From positions 1,452,720-1,516,719 of the forward strand of contig NZ_JAJKFT010000010.1 in assembly GCF_020966755.1 (NCBI RefSeq): 64,000 nt of DNA. Reading direction: 5' to 3'. Below are positions 8,452-17,784 of the stretch, in pieces. The DNA comes from Blastopirellula sediminis (GTDB lineage: Bacteria > Planctomycetota > Planctomycetia > Pirellulales > Pirellulaceae). A program made the translations under genes and the position numbers. The notes beneath the pieces were generated by a model, which saw nothing but the letters and a program-made list of their open reading frames with translations, did no database searches and was not told where the DNA came from. Position 1 is the first letter of the stretch. Each line of letters begins with the position of its first letter.

Positions 8452-9426
8452 CTAGTTGCTCAGCGAAACGACATTGCCGTCCGCTTTGTCTCCCAAGCGG
8501 CAGAACGTCTGGTGATCGAGATTCTCATTGATGAAGATCACCGAACCGGAAGCGAGGACCATCTGCACGCCGCCGATGTGATAGCTCGAGAAGCCGCCGT
8601 TTTGTTGGTAGGCGTTGATGTTGTCCGGTTGTCGCGTTTTGCTGTTCGGCTTTTGACCGGTGAACGCCACCGGGAAGTTGTCGCTGAAGCAGCCCCCGTA
8701 TTTCATTTCTTCCGCGTTTCGTTCTCCCGCCATGAAGACGTTGCTCGTGCCGTCGGTGATGTCTGCGATGCGAGTATGGTTGCGACCGCGGGCGAACATC
8801 CCGGGGATTAAGCCCGGAACCAGGTCAGGACGGCAGAAGGGATCGGTAACGCATCCGGCGGTCGGAGCGGGAGTCGAACAATAGGTGCCGTCGCCGGGAC
8901 AATCGAGCGGCGTTGCGTCAGGACGAACCGAGCCGGCGCAGAGCGGATAGTACAACCCTTGCGTCGGGCGACTCGACGTCCAGTTTTGGAAGCCGACGGT
9001 TCCGTTTTTCATTTTCAGCGTATTGGAGTACGGATTGGACGGGCACTGAAACGCCGGCAACTCTAGATTGACGAACAGATTGATGTTCACCCCTTGGTTG
9101 ACGTAGATGTTGAAGTCGATTTGATCGTGCAGTCCGTGTTGTTCGATAAACGGGAGGATGAACTCGACCCAGGTGTGGGCAGTCAGTCTTTGGGCGCCGA
9201 TTCCGTAGGGAGAACTCGCGTGCGGGAAGACTTGAAACGTGTCGTGGTAATTGTGGAGCGCCAAGCCGAGCTGCTTCAGATTGTTGGAGCAGTGCATGCG
9301 GCGAGCCGCTTCGCGGGCTTGTTGAACGGCGGGGAGGAGCAGGGCGATCAGGACGCCGATGATAGCGATCACGACCAGCAATTCGACCAGTGTGAATCCA
9401 GCCGACTTTCGGTGAGAAAACGTCAT
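8452..9426 (-). CDS. DUF1559 pseudopilin-like protein
   Basis: A 324-residue protein with a class III prepilin leader: the GFTLVELLVVIAIIGVLIA helix begins after a short basic leader, with predicted cleavage after Gly in AGF and N-methylation of Phe. The stretch AVQQAREAARRMHCSNNLKQ and the following DUF1559 domain (about 30-300) are the hallmark of a family hugely expanded in planctomycetes. The C-terminus carries the late GGVQMVLASGSV segment, although the His-x9-Asp-Gly end motif is degenerate. It is probably exported and assembled by a type II/IV pilin system. The paired lipoprotein gene follows downstream. Confidence 0.9.
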   Translation of the reverse strand: MTFSHRKSAGFTLVELLVVIAIIGVLIALLLPAVQQAREAARRMHCSNNLKQLGLALHNYHDTFQVFPHASSPYGIGAQRLTAHTWVEFILPFIEQHGLHDQIDFNIYVNQGVNINLFVNLELPAFQCPSNPYSNTLKMKNGTVGFQNWTSSRPTQGLYYPLCAGSVRPDATPLDCPGDGTYCSTPAPTAGCVTDPFCRPDLVPGLIPGMFARGRNHTRIADITDGTSNVFMAGERNAEEMKYGGCFSDNFPVAFTGQKPNSKTRQPDNINAYQQNGGFSSYHIGGVQMVLASGSVIFINENLDHQTFCRLGDKADGNVVSLSN

Positions 9427-9563
9427 TGTTTACCTCGGATTGAACAGAATGTAGGAATGAGAATGGGCGTCGCACCGTCCGCCGAGATGCAACGCAAAAA
9501 GGAAATGCCTTGATAGCGGTATGACGCTTCGGAGAGAAAGCGAAACGACTTTCTCGAAAAGAA

Positions 9564-9585
9564 TTCCTGGATTCAGGAAAAATTG
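9564..9585 (-). terminator. Possible weak terminator of the 9660-10280 gene
   Basis: A 6-bp stem (9564-9569 with 9574-9579) lies about 80 nt past the stop of the upstream minus-strand gene. On the minus strand it is followed by AATTCTTTTC. A second 7-bp hairpin sits at 9534-9555. The remaining 233-bp spacer probably carries the DUF1559 promoter. Confidence 0.3.
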
Positions 9586-9659
9586 AGCGAGAACGCCTGC
9601 GCTGGCCGGGGAATGCTCAAAGAGTGAGAAACTCCAGACATTGAGCGCAAAGTAGCGGT

Positions 9660-10280
9660 TCAGCGCAGAGTTTGAGACGACCTGGTTCGATCTTGGTCGG
9701 TTTGCGGCCGCAATCGCTCGACATATTCGCCGAGCGTCATCTCTTGCGGCGATTGAGGGTACTCGTGCTGCACGACGACGAACGATCGGGCCGCTGCGGG
9801 ATCGGTTGCCAGCAACTGGCGCGAATGCTGATAGAACTCGTCAGCGGTCAAGAGAGCAGGGTCTTCGATCGGGACGAACAGCGACGCGTGCTCAACGCAG
9901 ATCAGTTCGTACCGAGGCTCGTCGTCCAGCGGATCGTCGGGGAGGCGAATCGCCAGGATGTCGGACCGCGTTTCCGTGTGGTCGTACGGTTCTGCGAAGA
10001 GGTCGATGATCTCTTCTTGCTCGAGGAAGCCGATGCGACTCACAATCCTTTTCCAGGTGTCGTCCGGAGTCGCGTCGGCAAACGGTGAGGCGCCTTCGTC
10101 GATTGTCACGCTCACCGCCAGGCTGATCTGATACAGGCGTCCTTTGTCGGCGCTGATGATCGCCGCGCGACGTGTTCTCTGCACGGCCAGAACGAGAATG
10201 ACCATGCCGGCGACGAGCGCAGCGACAGTCAGAAGCCAAATTCCCCAGCGAACGCGAAACAGGATCGTGGCGTTGTCCAA
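9660..10280 (-). CDS. Single-span membrane protein of unknown function
   Basis: A 206-residue protein starting at TTG 10280 with a GGGGGTGAT sequence just upstream. One membrane helix (about residues 12-34) is followed by an exported region. A pattern of [15 protein letters not shown] and [11 protein letters not shown] segments suggests a mixed alpha/beta domain, and the C-terminus is hydrophilic. No known family motif was recognised. It is divergent from glnA, sharing the 222-bp upstream region, and there is no evidence for a functional link. Confidence 0.6.
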   Translation of the reverse strand: MDNATILFRVRWGIWLLTVAALVAGMVILVLAVQRTRRAAIISADKGRLYQISLAVSVTIDEGASPFADATPDDTWKRIVSRIGFLEQEEIIDLFAEPYDHTETRSDILAIRLPDDPLDDEPRYELICVEHASLFVPIEDPALLTADEFYQHSRQLLATDPAAARSFVVVQHEYPQSPQEMTLGEYVERLRPQTDQDRTRSSQTLR

Positions 10281-10502
10281 TGGATCACCCCCGGATGCCC
10301 GACAAAATTCATGGTTCGTCTACAAACCAGCGTACCAGCAGCCTACTGTTTTCTTCCGCCGGCGGCCAGAATTTGGCGACGTAGCCAGATGACCGCCGCT
10401 GCGGCAAGTGGTACAAAGAACAATGCGCCCAGGGGACGGCAGGATGCGACTGGCGGAAGTCGCGCAGAACTTGTTTCTTTTTCAGGCAAAGGGGAAATTG
10501 AC

Positions 10503-11912
10503 GTGACGCCCAAAGAAGTATTAGCGCTCTGTCGCGAAAAGGATGTGAAAGCGGTCGACTTCCGCTTTATGGACTTCCCCGGACTTTGGCAGCATACGAC
10601 CATTCCGGTCGGCAAGTTGGTCGAAGACGTCTTTGAAGATGGTCTCGGCTTCGACGGCTCCAGCATTCGCGGTTGGCAAGCGATCAACGAAAGCGACATG
10701 CTGATCGTACCGCAGGCCGACACCGCGTTCATCGACCCGTTCTGTACGTTGCCGACGCTGGTCCTGATCTGCAACATTCAGGATCCGATCACCCGCGAAG
10801 ATTACTCGCGCGATCCGCGCAACGTCGCTCGCAAAGCGGTCAACTACCTTCGCTCGACCGGCATCGCCGACAAGGCGTTCTTCGGTCCGGAAGCGGAGTT
10901 TTTCGTCTTCGACGACGTCCGCTTCGACCAAACGGCGCATCACGGCTTCTACTTCCTCGACAGCGTCGAGGGGGAATGGAACCGCGGTCGGGACGAAGGT
11001 CCGAACCTGGGCTACAAGCTGCGGCACAAGGAAGGTTACTTCCCGGTCCCGCCGTCCGATCAGATGATGGACATCCGCAACGAGATGATGCAGACGATGA
11101 TCGAGTGCGGACTCGACGTCGAGTGCCAGCATCACGAAGTCGCTACCGGCGGCCAGTGCGAAATCGACTTGAAGTTTCAAGAGATGGTCAAGATGGCGGA
11201 CCAGATGTTGATCTACAAGTACATCGTCAAGAACGTCGCCAAGAAGTACAACAAGACCGCGACCTTCATGCCGAAGCCGATGTTCGGCGACAACGGCAGC
11301 GGCATGCATACTCACTTGTCTTTCTGGAAAGACGACACGCTGATGGCCGGCAGCGGTTACGCCGGTCTAAGCGAAACGGCCCTTTACATGATCGGCGGCA
11401 TCCTGAAGCACGCTCCGGCGCTGTTGGCTTTCACCAACCCGACCACCAACAGCTACAAGCGTCTGGTGCCGGGCTACGAAGCGCCGGTCAATCTGGCTTA
11501 TTCGCAGCGGAATCGTTCCGCCTCGTGCCGTATTCCGATGTATAGCCCGAGCCCGAAGGCGAAGCGGATCGAATTCCGCTGCCCCGACCCGAGCTGCAAT
11601 CCGTACCTGGCCTTCGCGGCGCTGACGATGGCCGCGATCGACGGCATCCAGAACAAGATCGACCCCGGCGATCCGCTCGACAAAGATATCTATGATCTGC
11701 CGCCGGAAGAAATGGCTGCTGTGCCGAAGACTCCGGGGAGCCTGGACGAAGCGCTCAGTGCCCTGGCCGACGATCATGACTTCCTGCTGAAGGGTGACGT
11801 CTTCACGCAAGACGTGGTCGACACCTGGATCGCGTACAAGAAGAAGAACGAATCGGACGCGATCCGCTTGCGACCGCACCCGTATGAGTTCTGCATGTAC
11901 TACGACATCTAA
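10503..11912 (+). CDS. glnA: Type I glutamine synthetase
   Basis: It catalyses ATP-dependent condensation of ammonium and glutamate to glutamine in the cytoplasm. The frame is open from 10311, but GTG at 10503 is preceded by AAAGGGGAAA at good spacing and gives 469 residues, the normal GlnA size. Motifs in order are [10 protein letters not shown] near residue 50, the ATP-site [28 protein letters not shown], and NRSASCRIP. Tyr397 in IYDLPPEE is at the same residue number as the E. coli adenylylation site, so regulation by a GlnE-like enzyme is likely. A strong terminator follows, which suggests a single-gene transcript. Confidence 0.96.
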   Translation: MTPKEVLALCREKDVKAVDFRFMDFPGLWQHTTIPVGKLVEDVFEDGLGFDGSSIRGWQAINESDMLIVPQADTAFIDPFCTLPTLVLICNIQDPITREDYSRDPRNVARKAVNYLRSTGIADKAFFGPEAEFFVFDDVRFDQTAHHGFYFLDSVEGEWNRGRDEGPNLGYKLRHKEGYFPVPPSDQMMDIRNEMMQTMIECGLDVECQHHEVATGGQCEIDLKFQEMVKMADQMLIYKYIVKNVAKKYNKTATFMPKPMFGDNGSGMHTHLSFWKDDTLMAGSGYAGLSETALYMIGGILKHAPALLAFTNPTTNSYKRLVPGYEAPVNLAYSQRNRSASCRIPMYSPSPKAKRIEFRCPDPSCNPYLAFAALTMAAIDGIQNKIDPGDPLDKDIYDLPPEEMAAVPKTPGSLDEALSALADDHDFLLKGDVFTQDVVDTWIAYKKKNESDAIRLRPHPYEFCMYYDI

Positions 11913-11925
11913 AGCGAAAGACATC

Positions 11926-11958
11926 GTAGCCCGAGGCGCAAGCCGCAGGGATGCCGTT
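11926..11958. repeat. Diverged copy of the GCGCAAGCCG-AGGGAATG repeat
   Basis: GAGGCGCAAGCCGCAGGGAT in the glnA 3' region matches the core of the repeats at 6139-6264 with one inserted base and local changes. Its place between a stop codon and a terminator fits an intergenic repeat that is tolerated in untranslated RNA. Confidence 0.5.
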
Positions 11959-11969
11959 CCAACCACGCG

Positions 11970-11999
11970 AAAACGCCGACCAACTTGGTCGGCGTTTTT
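11970..11999 (+). terminator. Intrinsic terminator of glnA
   Basis: A perfect 12-bp stem (11970-11981 with 11987-11998), loop AACTT, and a right arm ending in five T. It is 57 nt after the stop codon. Confidence 0.9.
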
Positions 12000-12223
12000 C
12001 ATGCGCTGCGCGTTTCGCGCCAGTTGAAGCGACCGAGCTCCAGAAGCGACCGAATTTTTTTTGCGCGGTTCCGCAGTGATCACCAGACGGAATAGAGGCC
12101 GGCGATCCGTGATATTCGTTGCAGTCGTTGCGACGCTTCGCTGGAACTGGGGGGAAGTGATCAATAAGTGGCCATGTTCAGTTAACTCAGAATCACACGG
12201 CTTTTTTCTTGGCATGGCAATTC

Positions 12224-12237
12224 GGAGGTATACCTCC
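12224..12237. promoter_or_regulatory. 14-bp perfect palindrome upstream of the chemoreceptor gene
   Basis: GGAGGTATACCTCC lies 46 bp before the ATG at 12284. It could be a dimeric repressor site, or in RNA a hairpin that sequesters a GGAGG sequence. The rest of the 284 bp between the glnA terminator and this gene shows nothing else. Confidence 0.35.
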
Positions 12238-12283
12238 CTGTTCCCCCTCTCCCGCAACCAAGTGCATTCAGGATTTCGCCCCG

Positions 12284-14299
12284 ATGAAGATTCAAACGAA
12301 ACTAACCGCGATTCTGACGTTGCTGATACTCGGCGTCGTCGCGTTCGCCTGGCAAGCGTATCGCAATTCCGCCGTGGTCGCCGAGGACGCCGCGGACGTA
12401 CGCCGGATGTCGGAGGTTTCGATCGCCATCGGCAATTTGCTGCACGAGACGCAAAAAGAACGAGGAATGTCGGCCGGGTATCTCGGCAGCGGCGGAGTCA
12501 ACTTTGCGAAAGAGTTGCCCGAGCAGCGAGACGAAACCGACAAGCGCCTCGCCGATCTGCGCACGACGCTCGATTCGGTCCGGAGTGAGCTCGATCCGCA
12601 AGTCATGCAGCGTAGCGAGTCGGCGATGGAGCGTCTCCAAGAGTTGCAGTCGGTCCGCCAGCGAATCACCGCCCGACAGATTCCGCCGCCGCTGGCGATC
12701 GCCTACTATACCGATACGAACAAGCTGCTGATCGACGCGATCGCATCCAACGTCTTTGACGTCGCAGACGGCCCGCTGCAGCGCCGCTTGAACTCGTACC
12801 TTCACTTGTTGATGGCGAAAGAGCAGGCCGGAATCGAACGAGCGGTCCTCGCCAAAGTCTTCAGCAGCGACGCGATGAGCCGCGACGAGTTTGTGCGTTT
12901 GATTCGCCTGATCTCGACGCAGGAAGCCTATTTGAATGACTTCCGGGGGAGCGCTACGCCGCAGTTGACGACGATGCTCGACGAGGCGCAGGAAGCGGCG
13001 GCGTCAAAGTTGGTCGCCGACTATCGCGCCGCGGCGATCGAGCGGGCCGAGATGGGCGCCTTTGAAAAAGAGGCGACCAAGTGGTTCGCCGCCAAGACCG
13101 CTCAGATCGACTTGTACAAGAAAATGGAAGAGGCGGCGTCGACCGAGATTTTGCAAGCGTCGGAGCAACTTCGATCCCACGCTAGCTTCGTCGCTCGCAG
13201 CACTTTCACTGCAGCGCTGATCACGATCGGCGTTTGCGTCTGCGGCGGCGTTTGGATGCTCCGCTCGCTGCGAAGTCGCTTCGCCCATCTGATCGGCAGC
13301 ATGCGTGACATCGCCGAAGGGGATTCGGACTTGCGAAAGCGGTTGCCGGACTCTACCGATGAATTTGGCGATGTGGCGAAGTGGTTCAACAAATTCGCCG
13401 CTCGCTTGCAAGGATTGGTCGGTAACGTTCGGACCAACTCAACTACTCTGAACCACTCGGCCTTTGAATTGGCCTCGACTGCGACGCAGTTGTCGAGCGG
13501 CGTTCGCAATGCCCGGACTTCGACGACGACGATGGCTGCGGCGGCCGAAGAGATGACTGCAAGCCTGGCGCAATTGGACGCGACCTGCAAGAACATCAGC
13601 GGCAACATCAACGGCGTCGCCAGCAACATTGGGGATATGGCCAATTCGGTCCGCGAGATCGCGTCGAACGCCGAACAGACCGCGGCGACGACCGACGGCG
13701 TCAGCCGCACCGTTACCCGCAGCAACGAACAGATCACGCAGTTGAGCCACGAAGCGGATGCGATCGGCAAGGTGGTCGATGTGATTCGCGACATCGCCGA
13801 ACAGACCAATCTGTTGGCGCTGAACGCGACGATCGAAGCGGCTCGAGCCGGCGAGGCAGGCAAAGGATTCGCCGTCGTGGCGACCGAGGTCAAATTGCTC
13901 GCCCAGCAAACGGCCAATGCGACGGAAGAGATCCGCCGTCAGGTGCAAGCGATTCAATCGGCGGCCGGCGAGTCGGTGGCGTCGATCAACGAGATCACCG
14001 GCGCCATCGGTTCGGTCAGCTCCGCCGCGCGAACGATTGCGGCGGCGGTTGAACAGCAAAGCACGGCAACGCGACAGATTTCGACTTCGGTTCAAGACAC
14101 CGTGAGCGCAGTGTCGGCATTGACGATCGGCATTAGCGAATCGGCGGCCGCCAGCGGAGAGATTTCTCGCGGGCTGACCAGCGTCGATTCGGTGATCGCC
14201 GAAACGGCCGCTGCGGCGCAGCAGACCGACACGTCCAGCTCTTCGCTGAAGAATTTGGCCAGCGGACTGGAAACGCTCGTCGTCGAGTTCACGACGTAG
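12284..14299 (+). CDS. Methyl-accepting chemotaxis protein with a NIT sensor domain
   Basis: A 671-residue receptor. The upstream-extended frame is rejected because Met at 12284 begins a clean basic-then-hydrophobic signal anchor. Domains are TM1 (about 6-24), a nitrate/nitrite-sensor NIT domain (about 45-290, with the typical [14 protein letters not shown] at 58-71), TM2 (about 307-325), HAMP (325-380) and the MCP signalling domain (390-670). The conserved hairpin tip [19 protein letters not shown] followed by [11 protein letters not shown] is present. NIT domains sense nitrate or nitrite in characterised proteins, but the ligand here is inferred. The protein passes signals to CheA/CheW, which are not in this window. 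Confidence 0.9.
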   Translation: MKIQTKLTAILTLLILGVVAFAWQAYRNSAVVAEDAADVRRMSEVSIAIGNLLHETQKERGMSAGYLGSGGVNFAKELPEQRDETDKRLADLRTTLDSVRSELDPQVMQRSESAMERLQELQSVRQRITARQIPPPLAIAYYTDTNKLLIDAIASNVFDVADGPLQRRLNSYLHLLMAKEQAGIERAVLAKVFSSDAMSRDEFVRLIRLISTQEAYLNDFRGSATPQLTTMLDEAQEAAASKLVADYRAAAIERAEMGAFEKEATKWFAAKTAQIDLYKKMEEAASTEILQASEQLRSHASFVARSTFTAALITIGVCVCGGVWMLRSLRSRFAHLIGSMRDIAEGDSDLRKRLPDSTDEFGDVAKWFNKFAARLQGLVGNVRTNSTTLNHSAFELASTATQLSSGVRNARTSTTTMAAAAEEMTASLAQLDATCKNISGNINGVASNIGDMANSVREIASNAEQTAATTDGVSRTVTRSNEQITQLSHEADAIGKVVDVIRDIAEQTNLLALNATIEAARAGEAGKGFAVVATEVKLLAQQTANATEEIRRQVQAIQSAAGESVASINEITGAIGSVSSAARTIAAAVEQQSTATRQISTSVQDTVSAVSALTIGISESAAASGEISRGLTSVDSVIAETAAAAQQTDTSSSSLKNLASGLETLVVEFTT

Positions 14300-14324
14300 G
14301 CGAATGACCAGTTCGTTCAGGGCG

Positions 14325-14362
14325 AAAGCGGCGTCGAGTGGGGCTCGACGCCGCTTTTCTTT
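14325..14362. terminator. Bidirectional intrinsic terminator between convergent genes
   Basis: A perfect 14-bp stem (14325-14338 with 14344-14357) has a TGGGG loop and a T-rich tail TTTCTTTT on the plus strand. It ends the chemoreceptor transcript and abuts the end of the convergent hydrolase gene at 14366. Confidence 0.85.
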
Positions 14363-14365
14363 TGG

Positions 14366-15403
14366 CTATCGCCCAAAAGCTTCGCGATTGGCTTCGAGGA
14401 ACGCTTTGCCGTCGGTCGTGTCCGGCTCAATCGTCGTCCCTTCCCACCATTCGTTCCAGCTAGTGATCAGGTAGATCGCGCCGATACCGTGGCCGACGGG
14501 CTTCTTGGGCAACGCCTGCATCATGGCGACCATCGATTTGTACTCTGCCGGAGTACCGGTCAACGTACGTTTTCCGCGGAAGTCATGGTACTTCGGCATC
14601 AGCGTTGGGCAGAAGACGGTCTCGGCCGACCACGTCTGGAAAACAGGAATCGCTTCTCGTCGCATGTAGTCGACCGCCGGCTCTCCTTCTTTCACCAGGT
14701 CGCTTTCAAACATGTTGTAGGCGGTGTAGGCGTCGAACAGCGGCTTGCCGTCGCGCAGACCGTTCTCGGCGGTGGCGGGATCCTTCTGCTCACCCAAAAT
14801 GAACGACTCGTCGGCGATGAAGTAAAACTTTTGCCCCACCTCCTCTTCGATCTTCTTTAAGATCTCGGCGTTAAAGTTGCGAAACGTGCGCGTTACGTAG
14901 AGGACGATCACCGGGCGACCATCAACTTTCAAATAGCGATCGTCGCCGCAAAACTGTTTGTTGAGATAGGCGAGATCCTCTTGAAAGCGACGGACGACGC
15001 GGCGGTTGGAGAAATCGATCCGCTCGTTTGTCTTTCCATCGGCGCCATCGAGCCGGCCGAGCGACTCGTAGATGAACGCGTATTTCAGATCGGCGGAGTT
15101 TTCCGATTTCAGATAACCGGCGCGAAAATGTTTGTCGGTCATATCTTGTGGCCCGCCCCACGAGACGACGAACCCGTCGAGCCCCGCTTCTTTCCCCCAG
15201 CGAATATGTTGCTCGGCGATCTGGGGATCGTCGGTGCCGTAGTTGCCAAGGGTCGGCTCGCCAAAGTAACCATGCCGCGTCCAGTCTCCTTTCAGATACC
15301 ACGGATAGTAGTAGGCGAGGACCAGATCGCGCGGCGGTTCGGCCGCGGCGACATTGCTTGCAACGACGATCAACAGCAGGAGAGACGCAAGGAGACGTTT
15401 CAT
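14366..15403 (-). CDS. Exported glycoside hydrolase, GH99/GH71-like
   Basis: A 345-residue protein starting at ATG 15403 (a TTG two codons upstream is less likely), with a signal peptide ending NVAAA. The early strand AYYYPWY, the helix HIRWGKEAGLDGFVVSW and the C-terminal TSWNEWWEGTTIEP are typical of the GH99-like group, where acidic residues of the last motif sit in a TIM-barrel active site. GH99 members cleave alpha-mannosides inside glycans and related planctomycete enzymes are assumed to act on algal polysaccharide. The exact linkage cannot be predicted. No sulfatase or transporter genes are nearby. Confidence 0.75.
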   Translation of the reverse strand: MKRLLASLLLLIVVASNVAAAEPPRDLVLAYYYPWYLKGDWTRHGYFGEPTLGNYGTDDPQIAEQHIRWGKEAGLDGFVVSWGGPQDMTDKHFRAGYLKSENSADLKYAFIYESLGRLDGADGKTNERIDFSNRRVVRRFQEDLAYLNKQFCGDDRYLKVDGRPVIVLYVTRTFRNFNAEILKKIEEEVGQKFYFIADESFILGEQKDPATAENGLRDGKPLFDAYTAYNMFESDLVKEGEPAVDYMRREAIPVFQTWSAETVFCPTLMPKYHDFRGKRTLTGTPAEYKSMVAMMQALPKKPVGHGIGAIYLITSWNEWWEGTTIEPDTTDGKAFLEANREAFGR

Positions 15404-15600
15404 AACCAAAGACCGAAGGGGGCGAAGGTGGGAAATGAAGTGGTGCGTCCGGCGAATAGCATTTTATCGAAAAAGGTTACGAAAAATAACAGAATCGGCG
15501 TCCCCCACGAATTGTGGCGACGCACTGCGGCGTGCGCTACAATGGCCTGCTCCTTGTCTGAGAATCCTTTTCAACTCCTCTCCAGTTGTGGGAAATGCGC

Positions 15601-16902
15601 ATGGCGGATCTACAAGATGGCGAATCGGTCGAGATGAAAGGTTCCGGCGCCAAGCCGTATGTGCTGAGGAACGTCGGGGGCGTTTACTCCTGCACGTGTC
15701 CTGCTTGGCGCAACCAATCGATCGCGATTGAAACGCGGACCTGCAAGCATCTGCGAAAGCTCCGCGGCGATGACGCCGAACTGGCCCGGATCGGGGGCGC
15801 GCTTCCCGCGAAGCCCGTGAAGCCGGCGAGCGAAAAAGAAGGGCCGCCGATTTTGCTCGCGCAGTCGTGGGACAATGCGGCTGATCTCTCGGACTGGTGG
15901 ATGAGCGAAAAGTTGGACGGGGTCCGCGCCTATTGGGATGGCGAGAAGTTTCTTTCACGTCAGGGGAATGAGTATCACGCGCCCGACTGGTTCGTCGCCG
16001 GATTCCCATCAACCCCGCTCGACGGCGAGTTGTGGATCGACCGCGGGAAGTTTCAGCGGACGGTCAGCGTCGTCCGCCGTCAAGACAAGAGCGACCATTG
16101 GCGCGAAGTTCGCTTCCTGGCGTTCGACGCGCCGGCGATGGAAACGCCATTTGAAGAGCGGCTCGAGTACCTGCACGAAACTCTGCGTGGCGAAAAGCTG
16201 GAGTTCGCCTCGGTCCACACGCACGAGCGCTGTACCGGCGCTGATCATTTGCAATCGGAACTGGCGCGGGTCAACGCGCTTGGCGGCGAAGGGTTGATGC
16301 TGCGCGAACCAGGCTCGAAGTATGAGATCGGCCGCTCGTTCACGCTGCTGAAGGTCAAGACGTTCCACGATGCCGAAGCGATCGTCATTGGTCACCAGCC
16401 AGGAAAAGGGAAATACAAGGGACGACTTGGCGCGCTGACGGTGCAGATGCCGGACGGAACCGAGTTCTCGGTCGGTACCGGGTTTTCGGACGCTCAGCGA
16501 TCCAATCCGCCGGAACTGGGAAGCGTGATTACTTATCGCTTCCAGGAACTCTCCGACGGGGGCGTTCCGCGGTTTCCGTCGTTCGTCCGCTTGAGCGAGG
16601 ATCAGAAAGCAGCGGTCAAGATTGACCCGCCGGCGAAGAAAGTAGCGAAAGCGAAGCCGGTCGCCGTGGCGCCAGCGGCAAGTTCTTCCGGCGGCGAGAA
16701 GCGGTACTTCGAGCTGGTCGACGGCAAGTCGAGTAAGTTCTGGGAAATCGAGGTGATCGGGACGTCGGTCAGCGTCCGGTATGGAAAGATCGGCGCTAAT
16801 GGGACGACCAACGTGAAAGAGTTCGCCGACGAAGCGGCGGCCGAAAAACAAGCGGCCAAGCTAGTCGCCGAGAAGACCGGGAAAGGGTATGAAGAGAAGT
16901 AG
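15601..16902 (+). CDS. ATP-dependent DNA ligase with SWIM zinc finger and WGR domain
   Basis: A 433-residue protein from ATG 15601, with GGGAAA upstream (in-frame Met codons at 15586 and 15595 are alternatives). Residues 31-50 form a SWIM-type zinc finger (CxC then CxH). The ligase core starts near 85, with adenylation motif I at SEKLDGVRAYW (Lys104), DGELW (about 141-145, motif III), GGEGLMLREP (motif IV) and LLKVKTF (motif V). An OB-fold region runs from about 255 to 335. After a Pro/Ala/Lys linker, residues 365-430 resemble a WGR domain (YGKIGANGTTNVKEF). Ligase seals nicks; SWIM and WGR domains bind nucleic acid in other proteins. The three-part fusion is unusual and suggests a repair role. 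Confidence 0.85.
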   Translation: MADLQDGESVEMKGSGAKPYVLRNVGGVYSCTCPAWRNQSIAIETRTCKHLRKLRGDDAELARIGGALPAKPVKPASEKEGPPILLAQSWDNAADLSDWWMSEKLDGVRAYWDGEKFLSRQGNEYHAPDWFVAGFPSTPLDGELWIDRGKFQRTVSVVRRQDKSDHWREVRFLAFDAPAMETPFEERLEYLHETLRGEKLEFASVHTHERCTGADHLQSELARVNALGGEGLMLREPGSKYEIGRSFTLLKVKTFHDAEAIVIGHQPGKGKYKGRLGALTVQMPDGTEFSVGTGFSDAQRSNPPELGSVITYRFQELSDGGVPRFPSFVRLSEDQKAAVKIDPPAKKVAKAKPVAVAPAASSSGGEKRYFELVDGKSSKFWEIEVIGTSVSVRYGKIGANGTTNVKEFADEAAAEKQAAKLVAEKTGKGYEEK

Positions 16903-16952
16903 ACGAACGTTCCCGTTCCGGTTTCCTTTCCCCCCAAGCATGATCGACGTCG

Positions 16953-17363
16953 ATGGATCTCACCGCACCGGCCGTTTTGTTTCCGGCGATTTCGCTGCTG
17001 CTGCTCGCTTATACCAATCGCTTTCTGGCGCTGGCGACCCTGATCCGTTCGCTGCATGATCGCCATCTGGCCAACCCGGATGAGATGATCGTCGCACAGA
17101 TCAGCAACTTGCGGCTGCGGGTAATCCTGATCCGCAACATGCAGGCCTGCGGCGTGCTGAGTCTGCTCCTCTGCACGATCTGTATGTTCGTTCTCTTCTT
17201 TGACCAGGTGCTGGTCGCGAAGGTGACGTTCGGGATCAGCTTGTTGCTGATGGCGCTATCACTGGCGATTTCCGTTTACGAGATTCAAATCTCAGTCGAT
17301 GCGCTGAATTTGCAGCTGCGTAGCCTGGAAGATTGTGATCCGAGCCAACGGAAGGCCGAGTAG
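16953..17363 (+). CDS. DUF2721 membrane protein
   Basis: A 136-residue protein beginning LTAPAVLFPAISLLLLAYTNRFLAL, which matches the conserved start of DUF2721 proteins. It has three predicted membrane helices (about 8-28, 69-88, 91-112) with a basic amphipathic helix between the first two. The function is unknown. It follows the ligase gene after 50 bp on the same strand and may be co-transcribed. Confidence 0.75.
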   Translation: MDLTAPAVLFPAISLLLLAYTNRFLALATLIRSLHDRHLANPDEMIVAQISNLRLRVILIRNMQACGVLSLLLCTICMFVLFFDQVLVAKVTFGISLLLMALSLAISVYEIQISVDALNLQLRSLEDCDPSQRKAE

Positions 17364-17367
17364 TCGC

Positions 17368-17405
17368 AAGAAACGAAACAAGACGCGCTTCTTGCACGCG
17401 TCTTG
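17368..17405 (-). terminator. Terminator of the GroES-like gene
   Basis: A 9-bp stem (17379-17387 with 17397-17405) and 9-nt loop are followed on the minus strand by TTTCGTTTCTTG. It sits in the 64-bp convergent spacer and may serve both genes. Confidence 0.6.
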
Positions 17406-17427
17406 CTGGTTGATTCATGTTGGCCGA

Positions 17428-17784
17428 CTAGTCTTCGTCGTCGGCCGCTTTGCGCTTCTTGCTGTCGATCGGGTCGCGGCGGAAGACGGCGACGACGTCT
17501 TCGATCGGAATCACGAAGAGCTGATTGTCCGACTCGAAATCGACCGGAATCGCGTCTTTCGGGTGGAACAGGATCTTGTCGTACTGACGCAGCGGGAAGT
17601 CGGAGTTGTTCTCGATCTGGGCCGAGATGGCGACGACGCGGCCGGTGATGGTCGGGATTTCGGCCTGGTCGGGCAGGGCGATCCCCCCTTTGGTCTCTCG
17701 CTTCGGCTCGTCTTTGCGAACCAGAACCCGGGCGCCGATCGGTTCGACGTACTCGATGACTTTACTGCGTGTTTTTCCGGCCAT
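17428..17784 (-). CDS. GroES-like co-chaperonin
   Basis: A 118-residue protein with the Cpn10 fold signature: IEYVEPIGARVLVRKDEPKRETKGGIALPD is the N-terminal strand plus mobile-loop region, then GRVVAI, then a dome and the C-terminal FVIPIEDVVAVF strand. It is longer than standard GroES (about 97 residues) because of a charged C-terminal tail rich in Lys, Asp and Glu. No GroEL gene lies next to it and no CIRCE element was seen upstream. It may be a specialised paralogue rather than the main co-chaperonin. Fold assignment is fairly firm, the partner is unknown. Confidence 0.75.
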   Translation of the reverse strand: MAGKTRSKVIEYVEPIGARVLVRKDEPKRETKGGIALPDQAEIPTITGRVVAISAQIENNSDFPLRQYDKILFHPKDAIPVDFESDNQLFVIPIEDVVAVFRRDPIDSKKRKAADDED

